A stretch of DNA of 64,000 nucleotides from Actinobacillus porcinus (GTDB lineage Bacteria > Pseudomonadota > Gammaproteobacteria > Enterobacterales > Pasteurellaceae): assembly GCF_901764995.1 (NCBI RefSeq), contig NZ_CABFKI010000005.1, forward strand, positions 1 to 64,000. The letters are read 5' to 3'. Positions 9,702 through 19,790 of this stretch are shown in pieces. The notes beneath the pieces were generated by a model. The model had not been told where the DNA came from and searched no databases. It was given only the letters and a program-made list of their open reading frames with translations. Position 1 is the stretch's first letter. Each line of letters starts with the position of its first letter. The translations under genes were made by a program, and so were the position numbers.

Positions 9702-10745
9702 ATGGAAATATATATACTCTGTTGTTTCATAAGTTGTTTCTTCGGTTATCTTGCAAAAGGTAGGTTGCGATATTTTTTTATCTTTTTATCGTTAATACCT
9801 CCTTTGATAGTATCTTCATTAAGGTATGATAATGGTGCAGATTATCTTATGTATGAGGATATGTTCCACTCTATTTACACATACGGTTCTTATGAATCCG
9901 TAAAATCTATAGAGGTTGGTTTTTTATATCTAATAGAGCTCATATCTATCTTATCTAATAATACCATTATTTATTTTGGTATTATAGCGTTAGTGATACT
10001 TTTTTTCTATTATCATGGGATACTTAGTATCTCTAAGAGTGTACCGTTGAGTATTTTTCTATTCTTCATAACAGGTACATTCTTTGATACTTTTAATGGT
10101 TTAAGACAATATATTGCAGCTTCTATTATATTTTGGTCATTTAAATATATTATAAAGGAAGATATTAGAAAATATTTACTATCTATTTTCTTAGCTTTTC
10201 TATTTCATTATACAGCAATAGTAGCTTTACCTATTTATTGGATTGTTAGAAAAAAATATAGTAGTAAATTAATTCTAACTGTTATCTTATTCTTTATGTT
10301 AGCTAATAATTTGATTGAAAATACTTTCTATACCCTACTATCTATGACAAGATATTCTTTCTATTTAGGTTCGGAGGAACTCGTTGTAGTACCTACAGTA
10401 TCAAGTATCATTTATACATCTATTGTTGGCTGCTTAGGCATTTATTTTTACAGAGTATATAATTCCGTTTTATCTAAGAGATTTATTATCTTATTTAATT
10501 TGCAAGTGATAGCTTGGATTACTGCGTTACTCTCATTGTCAATTCCTCTTGCTTCAAGATGGCAATATTATTTTGTACCAGTGTCTATTTTATTTATTCC
10601 TGAATTAATATATTTATCAAAATATAGATTTAATAAAATTCTTATTATTTCTATAATTTTTATTATGTATATATCCACATTGTTTTATGGAGTATTATAT
10701 AACGGTTGGTTTGGTGCATATCCATATAATTTAATTAATTTATAA
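9702..10745 (+). CDS. wzy: EpsG/Wzy-type polysaccharide polymerase
   Basis: A very hydrophobic protein of about 347 residues with ten or so membrane segments. The pattern LRYDNGADYLMYEDMF, then SIEVGFLYL, then GLRQYIAASIIFW and FLFHYTAIVALPIYW fits the EpsG family of Wzy polymerases, which join repeat units on the periplasmic side. The frame is open from 9624 inside the preceding gene; I chose the ATG at 9702, ten bases after that gene's stop, giving the usual N-terminal helix. Wzy proteins vary greatly, so the call rests on topology, the RQ/FH motifs and context. Confidence 0.8.
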   Translation: MEIYILCCFISCFFGYLAKGRLRYFFIFLSLIPPLIVSSLRYDNGADYLMYEDMFHSIYTYGSYESVKSIEVGFLYLIELISILSNNTIIYFGIIALVILFFYYHGILSISKSVPLSIFLFFITGTFFDTFNGLRQYIAASIIFWSFKYIIKEDIRKYLLSIFLAFLFHYTAIVALPIYWIVRKKYSSKLILTVILFFMLANNLIENTFYTLLSMTRYSFYLGSEELVVVPTVSSIIYTSIVGCLGIYFYRVYNSVLSKRFIILFNLQVIAWITALLSLSIPLASRWQYYFVPVSILFIPELIYLSKYRFNKILIISIIFIMYISTLFYGVLYNGWFGAYPYNLINL

Positions 10746-10763
10746 CTATTATTGAGAACTAAA

Positions 10764-11465
10764 ATGATCCCTAAAAAAATTCATTATTGCTGGTTTGGTG
10801 GAAAACCCTTGCCAAATAGCGTAAAAAAATGCATTAAATCTTGGAAAAAATTTTGTCCAGATTATGAAATTATTGAATGGAATGAGAGTAATTATGATGT
10901 AAATAAAATACCCTTTATTCAGCAAGCCTATCAAGCTAAAAAATATGCTTTTGTTTCTGATTATGCTAGATTAGATATTATATACTCTGAAGGTGGTATT
11001 TATTTAGATACTGACGTAGAGCTATTAAAGAACCTAGATCCTTTACTTGTAAATCAATGCTTTTTAGCAATGGAATTACCAGGGCTAGTAAATACTGGGT
11101 TGGGATTTGGTGCTCAAAAAGGTCATTGGTTTATTAAAGAAAACATGGATTTTTATCGTAAAATCGATTTTGATACCAATAATATTATTACCTGTGTCAA
11201 AATTACTACAGATCTACTGAAAAAATATGACTTTTCTTTCGATAATTCAAAACAAGTAGTAAAAGACATTTCTATATTCCCTACAGAGTATTTTTGTCCT
11301 ATGAATTATCAGACGAAAGAACTAAAAATAACAAATAATACATATTCTATACATCATTACGATGCAACTTGGCAACCAATGAGTATGAAGTTTAAGTCTT
11401 TTTTAAAGATGGTATTAGGAGATAAACAAATTATGTTTTTAAAAAAGATTAAAAATATATTCTAA
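10764..11465 (+). CDS. GT32-type glycosyltransferase (DXD, capsular polysaccharide synthesis)
   Basis: A 233-residue enzyme beginning MIPKKIHYCWFGGKPLP, the hallmark of the OCH1-like/GT32 sugar transferases. It has FVSDYARLDIIYSEGGIYLD followed by the DXD motif in TDVELLK, near residues 68-95. These enzymes add a hexose, often galactose, glucose or mannose, to a growing repeat unit. I chose ATG 10764; an upstream TTG frame extension at 10752 is unlikely. Donor unknown. Confidence 0.88.
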   Translation: MIPKKIHYCWFGGKPLPNSVKKCIKSWKKFCPDYEIIEWNESNYDVNKIPFIQQAYQAKKYAFVSDYARLDIIYSEGGIYLDTDVELLKNLDPLLVNQCFLAMELPGLVNTGLGFGAQKGHWFIKENMDFYRKIDFDTNNIITCVKITTDLLKKYDFSFDNSKQVVKDISIFPTEYFCPMNYQTKELKITNNTYSIHHYDATWQPMSMKFKSFLKMVLGDKQIMFLKKIKNIF

Positions 11466-11495
11466 GTATTTTAGAATTAGAGGAAATACTATATT

Positions 11496-12956
11496 ATGAA
11501 GTTAAATGTTAAAGGCATAAAGTATAACTTTATTATGAATTTGATTCTTACAACATCAAATTTCCTTTTTCCTTTAATTACTTTTCCTTATGTATCTCGG
11601 GTGTTATTGCCTGAGGGAGTAGGGAGGGTTGCTTTTGCTCAATCTATTATTGAATATTTCTCAGTGATAGCTACATTTGGTGTTGTTGGATATGGTGTTA
11701 GAGCTTGTGCGCAAGCTCGAGATGATAAAGAACGATTATCAAAAACTGTGCATGAAATCTTTATCATAAATTTAATTATGGCAGGGATTTCCTACATTTT
11801 ATTTTTTATACTATTATACTCTGTAGCTAGAATCCACCAAGATTTTTCGCTATTTTTAGTTGTTTCATTATCTATTTTATTTACAGTACTCGGAATTGAG
11901 TGGCTTTATAAAGGAATTGAGAACTATCAATATATTACAATTAGAAGTATTATATTTAAGTTTATATCACTAGCTTTAATCTTTATTTTTGTTAAAGATA
12001 AGGGTGATTATATCTATTTTGCAGGGATTTCTGTATTTGCATTAGTAGGCTCTAGTATTTTAAATTTAATAAATGCTAGAAAAATAATCTTTTTTAAACG
12101 CTATGAAAATTATGAATTAAGAAAACATTTTCTTCCAATGCTTTTTCTTTGCTTAACATCACTTTCATATGCGTTATATATCACGGCTAATGAAACAATT
12201 TTAGGTTTTCTATCTAATCATCAAAATGTTGGTATATTCAGCGTTGCGTTACGAGTAAAGGGGATTTTACTTACTTTTATTGTAGCATTAGGTGTAGTTT
12301 TGATGCCTAGGTTATCATACTATATTGAGAATAATTTAATGGAAGAATTTATTGATGTACTGAATAAATCAATGAGTTTTATTATTTTCATTTCTTTCCC
12401 AACAGCAGTATTTTTCTATGTATACTCTCAAGAAGTAATATCCGTTTTAGTTGGTAATGATTTTATTAATTCAATTCTAATTTTAAAAGTAATCATTTGG
12501 GGAATTGTAGTTACAGGGATAACCAATGTTTTAGGCGTTCAGGTTTTATTACCCTTAAAGAAAGATAAACAATTCTTTTTATCTATCTTTTGTGCAGCCA
12601 TCTTAAATATAACTCTTAATTTTATATTAGTTCCCAAACTAGGAGCATTAGGTAGTGCTATTTCTCTTTTGTCGGCAGAAATTTTAGTATTATTGATACA
12701 AATGTATATGCTAAGAAGTATGCTTGTAAATATTTTCAGGAAAATAGAATATACAAAAATAGCTATTGCTTGTATAGTTACACTATGTATAACCGTTCCT
12801 ATTAGCAGTTATATTATATATTTTGAAAATAATCTTTTTAAAATTTTAGTTTCTTCTGTATTATTTTATATGGCATATTTATTTTTATTATATATTATGA
12901 AAGAGAAAAATATTTCCTATGTTTTGGATGTTTTATCAACTAAATTAAAGAGGTAG
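11496..12956 (+). CDS. wzx: Wzx-type O-unit flippase
   Basis: A 486-residue membrane protein with about 12-14 predicted helices, belonging to the MOP/PST polysaccharide flippases. The N-terminus NLILTTSNFLFPLITFPYVSR followed by LLPEGVGRVAFAQSI is typical of RfbX/Wzx proteins. It would flip the undecaprenyl-diphosphate-linked repeat unit across the inner membrane before polymerisation by Wzy. Its position between a glycosyltransferase and an acetyltransferase on the same strand fits this role. Confidence 0.92.
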   Translation: MKLNVKGIKYNFIMNLILTTSNFLFPLITFPYVSRVLLPEGVGRVAFAQSIIEYFSVIATFGVVGYGVRACAQARDDKERLSKTVHEIFIINLIMAGISYILFFILLYSVARIHQDFSLFLVVSLSILFTVLGIEWLYKGIENYQYITIRSIIFKFISLALIFIFVKDKGDYIYFAGISVFALVGSSILNLINARKIIFFKRYENYELRKHFLPMLFLCLTSLSYALYITANETILGFLSNHQNVGIFSVALRVKGILLTFIVALGVVLMPRLSYYIENNLMEEFIDVLNKSMSFIIFISFPTAVFFYVYSQEVISVLVGNDFINSILILKVIIWGIVVTGITNVLGVQVLLPLKKDKQFFLSIFCAAILNITLNFILVPKLGALGSAISLLSAEILVLLIQMYMLRSMLVNIFRKIEYTKIAIACIVTLCITVPISSYIIYFENNLFKILVSSVLFYMAYLFLLYIMKEKNISYVLDVLSTKLKR

Positions 12957-13025
12957 AAAATTGTTTTTTATCAGAGTATTTAGATTTTTTATCGAAAGAT
13001 TAATGGCTTAATTAAAAACTTTTCT

Positions 13026-13667
13026 ATGCGTAGAGCTTATAATAAGCTAGGTACAAAAATAGAATCGAGTAGTATTAACTGGAATGGTTTTATTTGTGGA
13101 AAATATTGTTGGATAGGGAAAGATACAATTATTCAAGAGAATGTATCTATAGGCGACTTCACTTATACTAATACTTCTATGAATAAGGTGTATATAGAAA
13201 GCAATACTGAAGTAGGAAGTTTTTGTTCTATTGCTTCGGGGGTTATTATTGCACCAATGAACCATAATATAAATTTTATTACTACTCATCCTATACTGTA
13301 TAATAAAGTTTATAAAGAGAGACTAAAATTTAATGTACATTTAAAAGAAGAACAAGAACTGGATAAAAATATAAAGACATTTATTGGAAATGATGTTTGG
13401 ATCGGAACAAATGTTATCATAAAGAGAGGGGTTAGAATAGGAAATGGCGCTGTTATAGCTGCAGGGAGCGTGGTAACTAAAGATGTTGAAGATTATAATA
13501 TCGTTGGTGGCATTCCTGCTAAAGTAATCAAAACAAGGTTTCCAAGTTTATTTTTAGAGGATTTAGATAGCTGTCAGAAAATATGGGAATTAGATTTAGA
13601 TACTTTAGAGAAAAATTTTGACTGTCTTTACGATGTCTCAGATTACATAAAACGATTTAAATTATAA
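13026..13667 (+). CDS. Hexapeptide-repeat O-acetyltransferase (CatB/LbH type)
   Basis: A 213-residue left-handed beta-helix acyltransferase. Hexapeptide turns (I-G-x-x-x-x) are visible around [29 protein letters not shown], and later [32 protein letters not shown], ending with the [13 protein letters not shown] close that is typical of xenobiotic and sugar acetyltransferases. It probably acetylates a sugar of the repeat unit. The start at 13026 has no obvious ribosome site, and the preceding 60 bases hold an open but broken N-terminal-like stretch, so the true start is somewhat uncertain. Confidence 0.85.
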   Translation: MRRAYNKLGTKIESSSINWNGFICGKYCWIGKDTIIQENVSIGDFTYTNTSMNKVYIESNTEVGSFCSIASGVIIAPMNHNINFITTHPILYNKVYKERLKFNVHLKEEQELDKNIKTFIGNDVWIGTNVIIKRGVRIGNGAVIAAGSVVTKDVEDYNIVGGIPAKVIKTRFPSLFLEDLDSCQKIWELDLDTLEKNFDCLYDVSDYIKRFKL

Positions 13668-13686
13668 ATACGTAAGAGAATTATTT

Positions 13687-14997
13687 ATGAATAGATATAT
13701 ATGTGCTTTATTTTTGCTATTATTTGATTTTATTGCTATATTCTTCGCTATTTTTATAGCCGTTTCTTTTAGGAAACTGTTAAATCTATTTTTTGATATT
13801 CCTTATATTGATTATTCTTATTTGGGATTCTACTCAGTATATATTACTTTAGTAATTATATTATATTATTTCGGTGTTTATACTAAAAGATTTGATTTTT
13901 GGCATGAAAGCAAATTAGTTTTTAAGGCGAGTATTCTGTCATTCCTACTTATATTCTCTAGTTTGGCATTAGGACAAAATGCAGAATATTACTCTAGAAG
14001 CACATTAATTCTGATTTTTTTCTGTTGTTCGATATGTATCCCTATTTCAAAGTTTTTCCTTAAAAACTTTTTATTCAGAATAGGCTTTTGGCGCAAACCT
14101 GCAAAAGTTATTAGCGATAATGAATTTTTTAAAAATCAATTGTTTGAGGATCATTATTTAGGTTATGTAAAATCTTCGGGATTAGATAGAGGCGTTATCT
14201 TTATTGACGGGCAGTCAATAGAGAAAGAGAGATTAAATAAAATCATAGAAAATAATATAAGTAATAGTAGAGAAATTATATTTACCCCTGTGCTAAGTGG
14301 TTACGATTTTTCAAATTCTTATATTTATAATATGTTCAACTCTAGGACTAATATTTTCTCATTAGAAAATAAGTTACTTAGCCGAATAAATCAAGTTATA
14401 AAAGGTATATTAGATTATTTTCTGGTTTTAGCATCAGCAATCTTTTGGCTTCCACTTTTAGGGCTTATATCAATTATCATAAAAATTGAAGAGCCTAAAG
14501 GTAAGGTCTTTTTTAAACAAAAAAGATTGGGCGTAAACGGTAAAGAATTTTTATGTTATAAATTTCGTTCAATGTATTCAGATCAATCTTTTATGAGTCA
14601 ATGGCTAAAAGAGCACCCTGAAGAAAAAGAATATTATGAAAAATATCATAAATATATGAATGATCCCCGTATTACTAAAGTTGGTGCCTTTTTACGTAAA
14701 ACTTCATTAGATGAAATTCCTCAATTATTGAATGTTCTTAAAGGAGATATGAGTTTAGTAGGACCTCGTCCATATATGATTATTGAAAAAGAGGATATTG
14801 GGCAAAAATCATCCTTAGTACTAGCCGTTAAACCTGGGGTTACAGGGTTATGGCAAGTAAGTGGACGTAGTGATGTCGATTTTTCTAGCCGTGTTGAGAT
14901 GGATGTTTGGTATATGAAAAATTGGTCTTTATGGAATGATATTGTGATATTGCTAAAAACTATAGGTGTTGTTCTAAAGCGTGATGGTGCTTCATAA
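13687..14997 (+). CDS. Undecaprenyl-phosphate sugar-1-phosphate transferase (WbaP/WcaJ family)
   Basis: This polyprenyl-phosphate hexose-1-phosphate transferase starts repeat-unit synthesis on undecaprenyl phosphate. The 436-residue protein has four to five N-terminal membrane helices, a short central region, a further hydrophobic segment near residue 240-270, and the catalytic C-terminal domain with KFRSMYSDQ, LRKTSLDEIPQLLNVLKGDMS, LVGPRPYM and VKPGVTGLWQVSGR. It is shorter than typical WbaP (about 476 residues) because the central domain is reduced. The sugar (galactose or glucose) cannot be fixed from sequence. Confidence 0.9.
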   Translation: MNRYICALFLLLFDFIAIFFAIFIAVSFRKLLNLFFDIPYIDYSYLGFYSVYITLVIILYYFGVYTKRFDFWHESKLVFKASILSFLLIFSSLALGQNAEYYSRSTLILIFFCCSICIPISKFFLKNFLFRIGFWRKPAKVISDNEFFKNQLFEDHYLGYVKSSGLDRGVIFIDGQSIEKERLNKIIENNISNSREIIFTPVLSGYDFSNSYIYNMFNSRTNIFSLENKLLSRINQVIKGILDYFLVLASAIFWLPLLGLISIIIKIEEPKGKVFFKQKRLGVNGKEFLCYKFRSMYSDQSFMSQWLKEHPEEKEYYEKYHKYMNDPRITKVGAFLRKTSLDEIPQLLNVLKGDMSLVGPRPYMIIEKEDIGQKSSLVLAVKPGVTGLWQVSGRSDVDFSSRVEMDVWYMKNWSLWNDIVILLKTIGVVLKRDGAS

Positions 14998-15027
14998 GAA
15001 GGAATAGAGAACTTGGGTATATGTAAT

Positions 15028-16746
15028 ATGACAGCAACAAATTTTAAAACAGAAAATAATACATTAAGAAAACTTATTGGAAATGGCTTAACTTATAAAA
15101 TTCCTCGTTTTCAGCGTGATTACAGTTGGGATGCTGAACAATGGGAAGATTTATGGGTAGATATTATGGGAATTATTGAAGAATCCACAGACTCTGCTCA
15201 TTATATGGGCTATTTGGTTCTTCAATCCACCGATGATAAATCATTTGATGTTATTGATGGGCAACAACGTTTAACAACAGCAACATTAATAATTTTAGCG
15301 GTTTTAAAAAAACTTCAAGATTTAATTGATGAAAATATTGATGCTAATGCCAATGCAAGACGTTTAGAGCAAATTCGTCAAACATATATAGGCTATCTCG
15401 ATCCTGTTACATTAGTTTCTCGCCCTAAATTAACCTTGAACCGTAATAATAATGATTATTTTCAGAATTATTTGGTTCCATTAGCGAAATTACCGCAAAG
15501 AGGACTGAGAGCTTCAGAGCATTTATTGCGTAAAGCATTTGATTGGTTTTATCAAAAGGTAGATCAATATTTAAATCGAGAAGAGGGTAATGAAGGTGTT
15601 CGATTAGCACAATTAGTTGAATATATCAGCGATAACTTATTTTTTACGGTAATTACTGTTTCTGATGAATTAAATGCTTATAAAGTATTTGAAACACTTA
15701 ATTCTCGTGGTGTTCGTCTTTCTTCGACTGATTTATTAAAAAATTATCTTTTTTCTATTTTAGATAAAAATCAAGAAAATACTCACGAATTAAGAAATTT
15801 AGAAGAGCGTTGGGAAAATATAGTCAATCGTCTTCAGTCAGAAAAATTTCCTGATTTTTTACGTATTTATTGGAATAGTCGAAATAAATTCACTCGACAT
15901 ACAGAATTGTTCAAAGTAATTCGAAATAATATTCGAGATAGAGCAGCTGTTTTTGCATTATTGAGAGGAATGGAAGAGGATTTAGATACCTATTTGTCTT
16001 TATCTTCCCCTGATATTTCTGATTGGTCGCTAGAAGATAAACGTTTGGTAAATATATTGAAACTTTTCCGAGTTCGTCAGCCATTTTCCTTATTGTTAAG
16101 TGCAAAGCGTGAATTTGATAGAGAGAATTTTACCAAATTACTCTATGCTATTATGGTAATTTCTTTTAGATATAATACGATAGGTACGTATAGCCCTGCC
16201 GAATTAGAACGAGCTTATAATAATGTTGTTGAGCATATAAATAAGAAAAAAATTACTAATGCAAATCAAGCATTAGGTTTATTAAAATCGGTTTATATTG
16301 ATGATCAACGTTTCAGCAGAGATTTTGCAGAAAAAGTGATTAAAACAACAGATTCTAGAAGCACTCAATTAGTACGTTTCATTTTATGTGAAATTGAACA
16401 CTATATTTCAAATAGCGTAGAAATTGATTTTTCAAGTGATACTTTTAATATTGAACATATCTTACCTCAAAATGCACCAGATAATTGGGGGAATTTCAGC
16501 TATGAAGAAATGAATGCATTGACTTATCGTTTGGGAAATATGACTTTGTTACAATCAAATGCCAATAGAAAACTAGGGGTTGCTGAATATTCTCAGAAAC
16601 GAGAAATTCTTAAAGAAAGTCATTTTGCATTAACCAAAAAATTAGCAGAACAATATACTGAGTGGACACCTCAAACAATATCATCTTGGCAAAGATGGCT
16701 TGCAAATCAAGCTAAAACAATTTGGCGAGTTGCACAATTAAGTTAG
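15028..16746 (+). CDS. DUF262/DUF1524 protein (GmrSD-like putative restriction enzyme)
   Basis: A 572-residue protein with an N-terminal DUF262 domain, including IPRFQRDYSWDAEQWEDLW and the strongly conserved DVIDGQQRLTT, and a C-terminal DUF1524 HNH-like domain with FNIEHILPQN and LGNMTLLQSNANRKLG. The same two domains form the GmrSD type IV enzyme that cuts modified phage DNA, where DUF262 acts as a nucleotide-driven regulator. Here both are fused in one chain. I start at ATG 15028; the frame extends to a TTG at 15013. It sits on the same strand inside the polysaccharide locus, between the WbaP-type gene and rmlB. Target DNA unknown. Confidence 0.85.
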   Translation: MTATNFKTENNTLRKLIGNGLTYKIPRFQRDYSWDAEQWEDLWVDIMGIIEESTDSAHYMGYLVLQSTDDKSFDVIDGQQRLTTATLIILAVLKKLQDLIDENIDANANARRLEQIRQTYIGYLDPVTLVSRPKLTLNRNNNDYFQNYLVPLAKLPQRGLRASEHLLRKAFDWFYQKVDQYLNREEGNEGVRLAQLVEYISDNLFFTVITVSDELNAYKVFETLNSRGVRLSSTDLLKNYLFSILDKNQENTHELRNLEERWENIVNRLQSEKFPDFLRIYWNSRNKFTRHTELFKVIRNNIRDRAAVFALLRGMEEDLDTYLSLSSPDISDWSLEDKRLVNILKLFRVRQPFSLLLSAKREFDRENFTKLLYAIMVISFRYNTIGTYSPAELERAYNNVVEHINKKKITNANQALGLLKSVYIDDQRFSRDFAEKVIKTTDSRSTQLVRFILCEIEHYISNSVEIDFSSDTFNIEHILPQNAPDNWGNFSYEEMNALTYRLGNMTLLQSNANRKLGVAEYSQKREILKESHFALTKKLAEQYTEWTPQTISSWQRWLANQAKTIWRVAQLS

Positions 16747-16813
16747 CTTATTAATATTGCTTAAATAAGTTATATGACAAATTAAAAATAATGATTATAT
16801 CGAGAAAAATAAA

Positions 16814-17881
16814 ATGACAAAAAAAATTTTAGTAACAGGTGGCGCAGGCTTTATTGGCTCTGCAGTCGTTCGCCATATCATTAACGACACTCAAGATTCG
16901 GTGATTAACGTAGATAAATTAACCTATGCAGGGAATTTAGAATCACTCGAAGCGGTCGAAAATAATCCACGTTATGCTTTTGAACAAGTTGATATTTGCG
17001 ATAAAGCCGCATTAGAACGTGTTTTTGCGCAACATCAACCTGACGCAGTGATGCACCTTGCGGCAGAAAGCCACGTGGATCGTTCTATTGACGGGCCGGC
17101 TGCGTTTATTGAAACCAATATCGTTGGTACTTACACCTTATTAGAAGTGGCTCGTAGCTATTGGAATAACTTGCCTGAAGAAAGAAAATCCGCTTTCCGC
17201 TTCCACCATATTTCAACCGATGAGGTTTATGGGGATTTGGAAGGAACAGACGATCTTTTCACCGAAACAACGCCTTATGCACCATCTAGCCCATATTCAG
17301 CGTCAAAAGCCTCCAGCGATCACTTAGTGCGTGCTTGGTTACGTACTTATGGATTACCAACCATTGTCACTAACTGCTCAAATAACTATGGTCCGTTCCA
17401 TTTCCCTGAAAAGCTCATTCCATTAATGATTTTAAATGCATTAGAAGGGAAAAAATTGCCAGTGTATGGCAATGGTATGCAAATTCGTGATTGGTTATTT
17501 GTGGAAGATCACGCTCGTGCGCTATATAAAGTGGTTACGGAAGGTGTTGTGGGCGAAACCTATAATATTGGCGGACATAATGAAAAAGCAAATATCGAAG
17601 TGGTTCGTACAATTTGTGGCTTATTGGAAGAACTTGTTCCGAATAAACCGGCTGGCGTGGCGAAATATGAAGATTTAATCACTTATGTAACTGACCGCCC
17701 AGGGCACGATGTGCGTTATGCGATTGATGCCACCAAAATTGGTAAGGAATTAGGCTGGAAACCACGAGAAACTTTTGAAACCGGTATTCGTAAAACCGTG
17801 GAATGGTACTTAAATAACAAAAAATGGTGGAGCCGTGTATTAGATGGTTCTTATAATTTAGAACGTTTGGGGATTAAATAA
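16814..17881 (+). CDS. rmlB: dTDP-glucose 4,6-dehydratase
   Basis: Second enzyme of dTDP-L-rhamnose synthesis. The 355-residue SDR protein has the NAD-binding [14 protein letters not shown], the STDEVYGDL segment carrying catalytic Thr-Asp-Glu, and the [11 protein letters not shown] Tyr-x3-Lys motif near residues 160-170. Length matches RmlB of other gammaproteobacteria. It begins the rml cluster, and base composition is visibly less A+T-rich than in the glycosyltransferase genes before it. A YhcG-like gene follows only six bases after its stop. Confidence 0.97.
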   Translation: MTKKILVTGGAGFIGSAVVRHIINDTQDSVINVDKLTYAGNLESLEAVENNPRYAFEQVDICDKAALERVFAQHQPDAVMHLAAESHVDRSIDGPAAFIETNIVGTYTLLEVARSYWNNLPEERKSAFRFHHISTDEVYGDLEGTDDLFTETTPYAPSSPYSASKASSDHLVRAWLRTYGLPTIVTNCSNNYGPFHFPEKLIPLMILNALEGKKLPVYGNGMQIRDWLFVEDHARALYKVVTEGVVGETYNIGGHNEKANIEVVRTICGLLEELVPNKPAGVAKYEDLITYVTDRPGHDVRYAIDATKIGKELGWKPRETFETGIRKTVEWYLNNKKWWSRVLDGSYNLERLGIK

Positions 17882-17887
17882 ATTAAG

Positions 17888-18901
17888 ATGAATGATTTAA
17901 TTAATACGGATAATTTATTTACTGAATTATCTCTACTGATAGATAAAGCTCAACGACATGTTATTAGTTATGCAAATAGTTCGCTTGTGGCTTTATTTTG
18001 GCACGTAGGGCAAAAGATAAACAATGACGTATTATTAAATGAAAGAGCTGAATATGGGCAAAAAATTGTGTCGACATTGTCGACACAATTAACAGAGAAG
18101 TATGGGCGAAATTTTTCATTACGTAATTTGCGCCGTATGATGCAATTTGCTAATGAAGTGCCGAGCTTAGAAAATGATGGCAATATTTTTATTAAATTAA
18201 GTTGGTCTCATATCGTTGAGTTACTTCCGCTTAAGAATAAGGATGCAAAAAGATTCTATGCAAATTTAGCGTTTGAATCTAAGCTCAGTGTTCGTGAATT
18301 ACGTAGAAATATTGAAACTAAAGCTTTTGAGCGTACTCAACTTGCTAATTTCCAAGCAAAACATTCACCTGTTTTGCCATTAGATACTTTTAAGGAACCT
18401 TATTTATTAGATTTTCTTAATTTACCTTCCGGGTATTTAGAAAGAGACTTAGAACTGGCTATTTTACAAGAATTAGAACAGTTTATTTTAGAACTTGGCA
18501 AGGGCTTTGCGTTTGTTGAACGTCAAAAGCGTATGATTATTGATGGTGAGGATTTCTATTTAGATCTCTTATTTTTCCATCGAAAATTAAGGAGATTGGT
18601 TGCTATAGAGTTAAAAGTCGGAAAATTTAAAGCACAAGATAAAGGACAAATGGAACTCTACCTTAACTGGCTAAATAAGTATGAGCGTCAAGATGGGGAA
18701 GAGTCGCCTATTGGGCTAATTTTATGTGCTGAAAATAGTAAAGAACAAGTAGAGCTTTTACAGCTTTCACAAAGTGGAATCTTGGTCGCAGAATATTGGA
18801 CAGAATTACCACCTAAAGAATTATTAGAACAACAGTTACACAAAAGTTTAATTGAGGCTAAAGAACGTTTAGCAATAGCCAAACAATTAAATGAAAATTA
18901 A
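17888..18901 (+). CDS. YhcG-type PD-(D/E)XK nuclease-domain protein (DUF1016)
   Basis: A 337-residue protein of the YhcG/DUF1016 family. The N-terminal half is helical with [10 protein letters not shown] and [19 protein letters not shown], and [14 protein letters not shown]. The C-terminal half has the nuclease-like core: an Asp in [11 protein letters not shown] followed by AIELKVGKF (the E-x-K element) and a Gln/Glu-containing helix. Function is not established; members are often found near mobile or defence genes. It is inserted with a 6-base gap after rmlB and a 10-base gap before the rmlA start, breaking an otherwise compact rml cluster. Confidence 0.87.
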   Translation: MNDLINTDNLFTELSLLIDKAQRHVISYANSSLVALFWHVGQKINNDVLLNERAEYGQKIVSTLSTQLTEKYGRNFSLRNLRRMMQFANEVPSLENDGNIFIKLSWSHIVELLPLKNKDAKRFYANLAFESKLSVRELRRNIETKAFERTQLANFQAKHSPVLPLDTFKEPYLLDFLNLPSGYLERDLELAILQELEQFILELGKGFAFVERQKRMIIDGEDFYLDLLFFHRKLRRLVAIELKVGKFKAQDKGQMELYLNWLNKYERQDGEESPIGLILCAENSKEQVELLQLSQSGILVAEYWTELPPKELLEQQLHKSLIEAKERLAIAKQLNEN

Positions 18902-18911
18902 GAGAAAATAT

Positions 18912-19790
18912 ATGAAAGGCATAATTCTCGCAGGCGGTTCAGGCACTCGCTTGTATCCGATCACCCGTGGTGTATCAAAGCAACTTCTTCCTGTTTATGA
19001 TAAACCGATGATTTATTATCCGTTATCAGTATTGATGTTAGCGGGCATTCGTGATGTATTGATCATCACTACACCTGAAGATAATGAGGCATTTAAGCGT
19101 TTACTCGGCGATGGTTCTGATTTTGGTATCCATCTGCAATATGCGATCCAACCAAGCCCTGACGGTTTAGCACAAGCGTTCTTGATTGGTGAAGAATTTA
19201 TCGGCAATGACAGTGTTTGTTTGGTGCTTGGCGATAATATTTTTTACGGTCAGCATTTTACCGCTGCATTAAAAGCCGCTGTTGAACAAGTTGAACAGAA
19301 GGGTGCGGCGGTATTTGGGTATCAAGTCCGAGATCCTGAGCGTTTTGGTGTGGTGGAGTTTGATGAAAATTTAAAAGCGATTTCAATTGAAGAGAAACCC
19401 GCTAAACCTAAATCCAATTATGCCGTCACAGGATTGTATTTCTACGATAATCGGGTGGTTGAGTTTGCTAAGCAAGTCAAACCTTCGGCACGTGGTGAGT
19501 TGGAAATTACCGATCTAAATGATCTTTATTTAAAAGATGGTTCGTTGAATGTTCAAATTTTAGGTCGTGGTTTTGCATGGCTAGATACAGGAACTCACGA
19601 TAGCTTACACGATGCCGCCTCCTTTGTAAAAACAGTACAAAGTTTGCAGAATTTACATGTGGCTTGTTTGGAAGAAATTGCTTGGCGTAATGGCTGGCTT
19701 ACTTCTCAACAAGTTGAAACCCTTGCGAAACCAATGGCAAAAAATGAATATGGTCAGTATTTATTACGTTTAGTCAAAGGTGGTAAATAA
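18912..19790 (+). CDS. rmlA: Glucose-1-phosphate thymidylyltransferase
   Basis: First enzyme of dTDP-L-rhamnose synthesis; it joins glucose-1-phosphate and dTTP. The 292-residue protein begins [18 protein letters not shown], the nucleotidyltransferase signature, and has [11 protein letters not shown] and [15 protein letters not shown] further on. The frame is open from 18891 within the YhcG gene, but the ATG at 18912 starts exactly at the conserved motif. It overlaps the rmlD start by one base (TAATG). Confidence 0.97.
   Translation: MKGIILAGGSGTRLYPITRGVSKQLLPVYDKPMIYYPLSVLMLAGIRDVLIITTPEDNEAFKRLLGDGSDFGIHLQYAIQPSPDGLAQAFLIGEEFIGNDSVCLVLGDNIFYGQHFTAALKAAVEQVEQKGAAVFGYQVRDPERFGVVEFDENLKAISIEEKPAKPKSNYAVTGLYFYDNRVVEFAKQVKPSARGELEITDLNDLYLKDGSLNVQILGRGFAWLDTGTHDSLHDAASFVKTVQSLQNLHVACLEEIAWRNGWLTSQQVETLAKPMAKNEYGQYLLRLVKGGK

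Noticed and set aside
12957-13025. Open stretch before the acetyltransferase as a frameshifted N-terminus
   Set aside because: The frames are short and interrupted by stops, and the protein from 13026 already contains a complete beta-helix domain.
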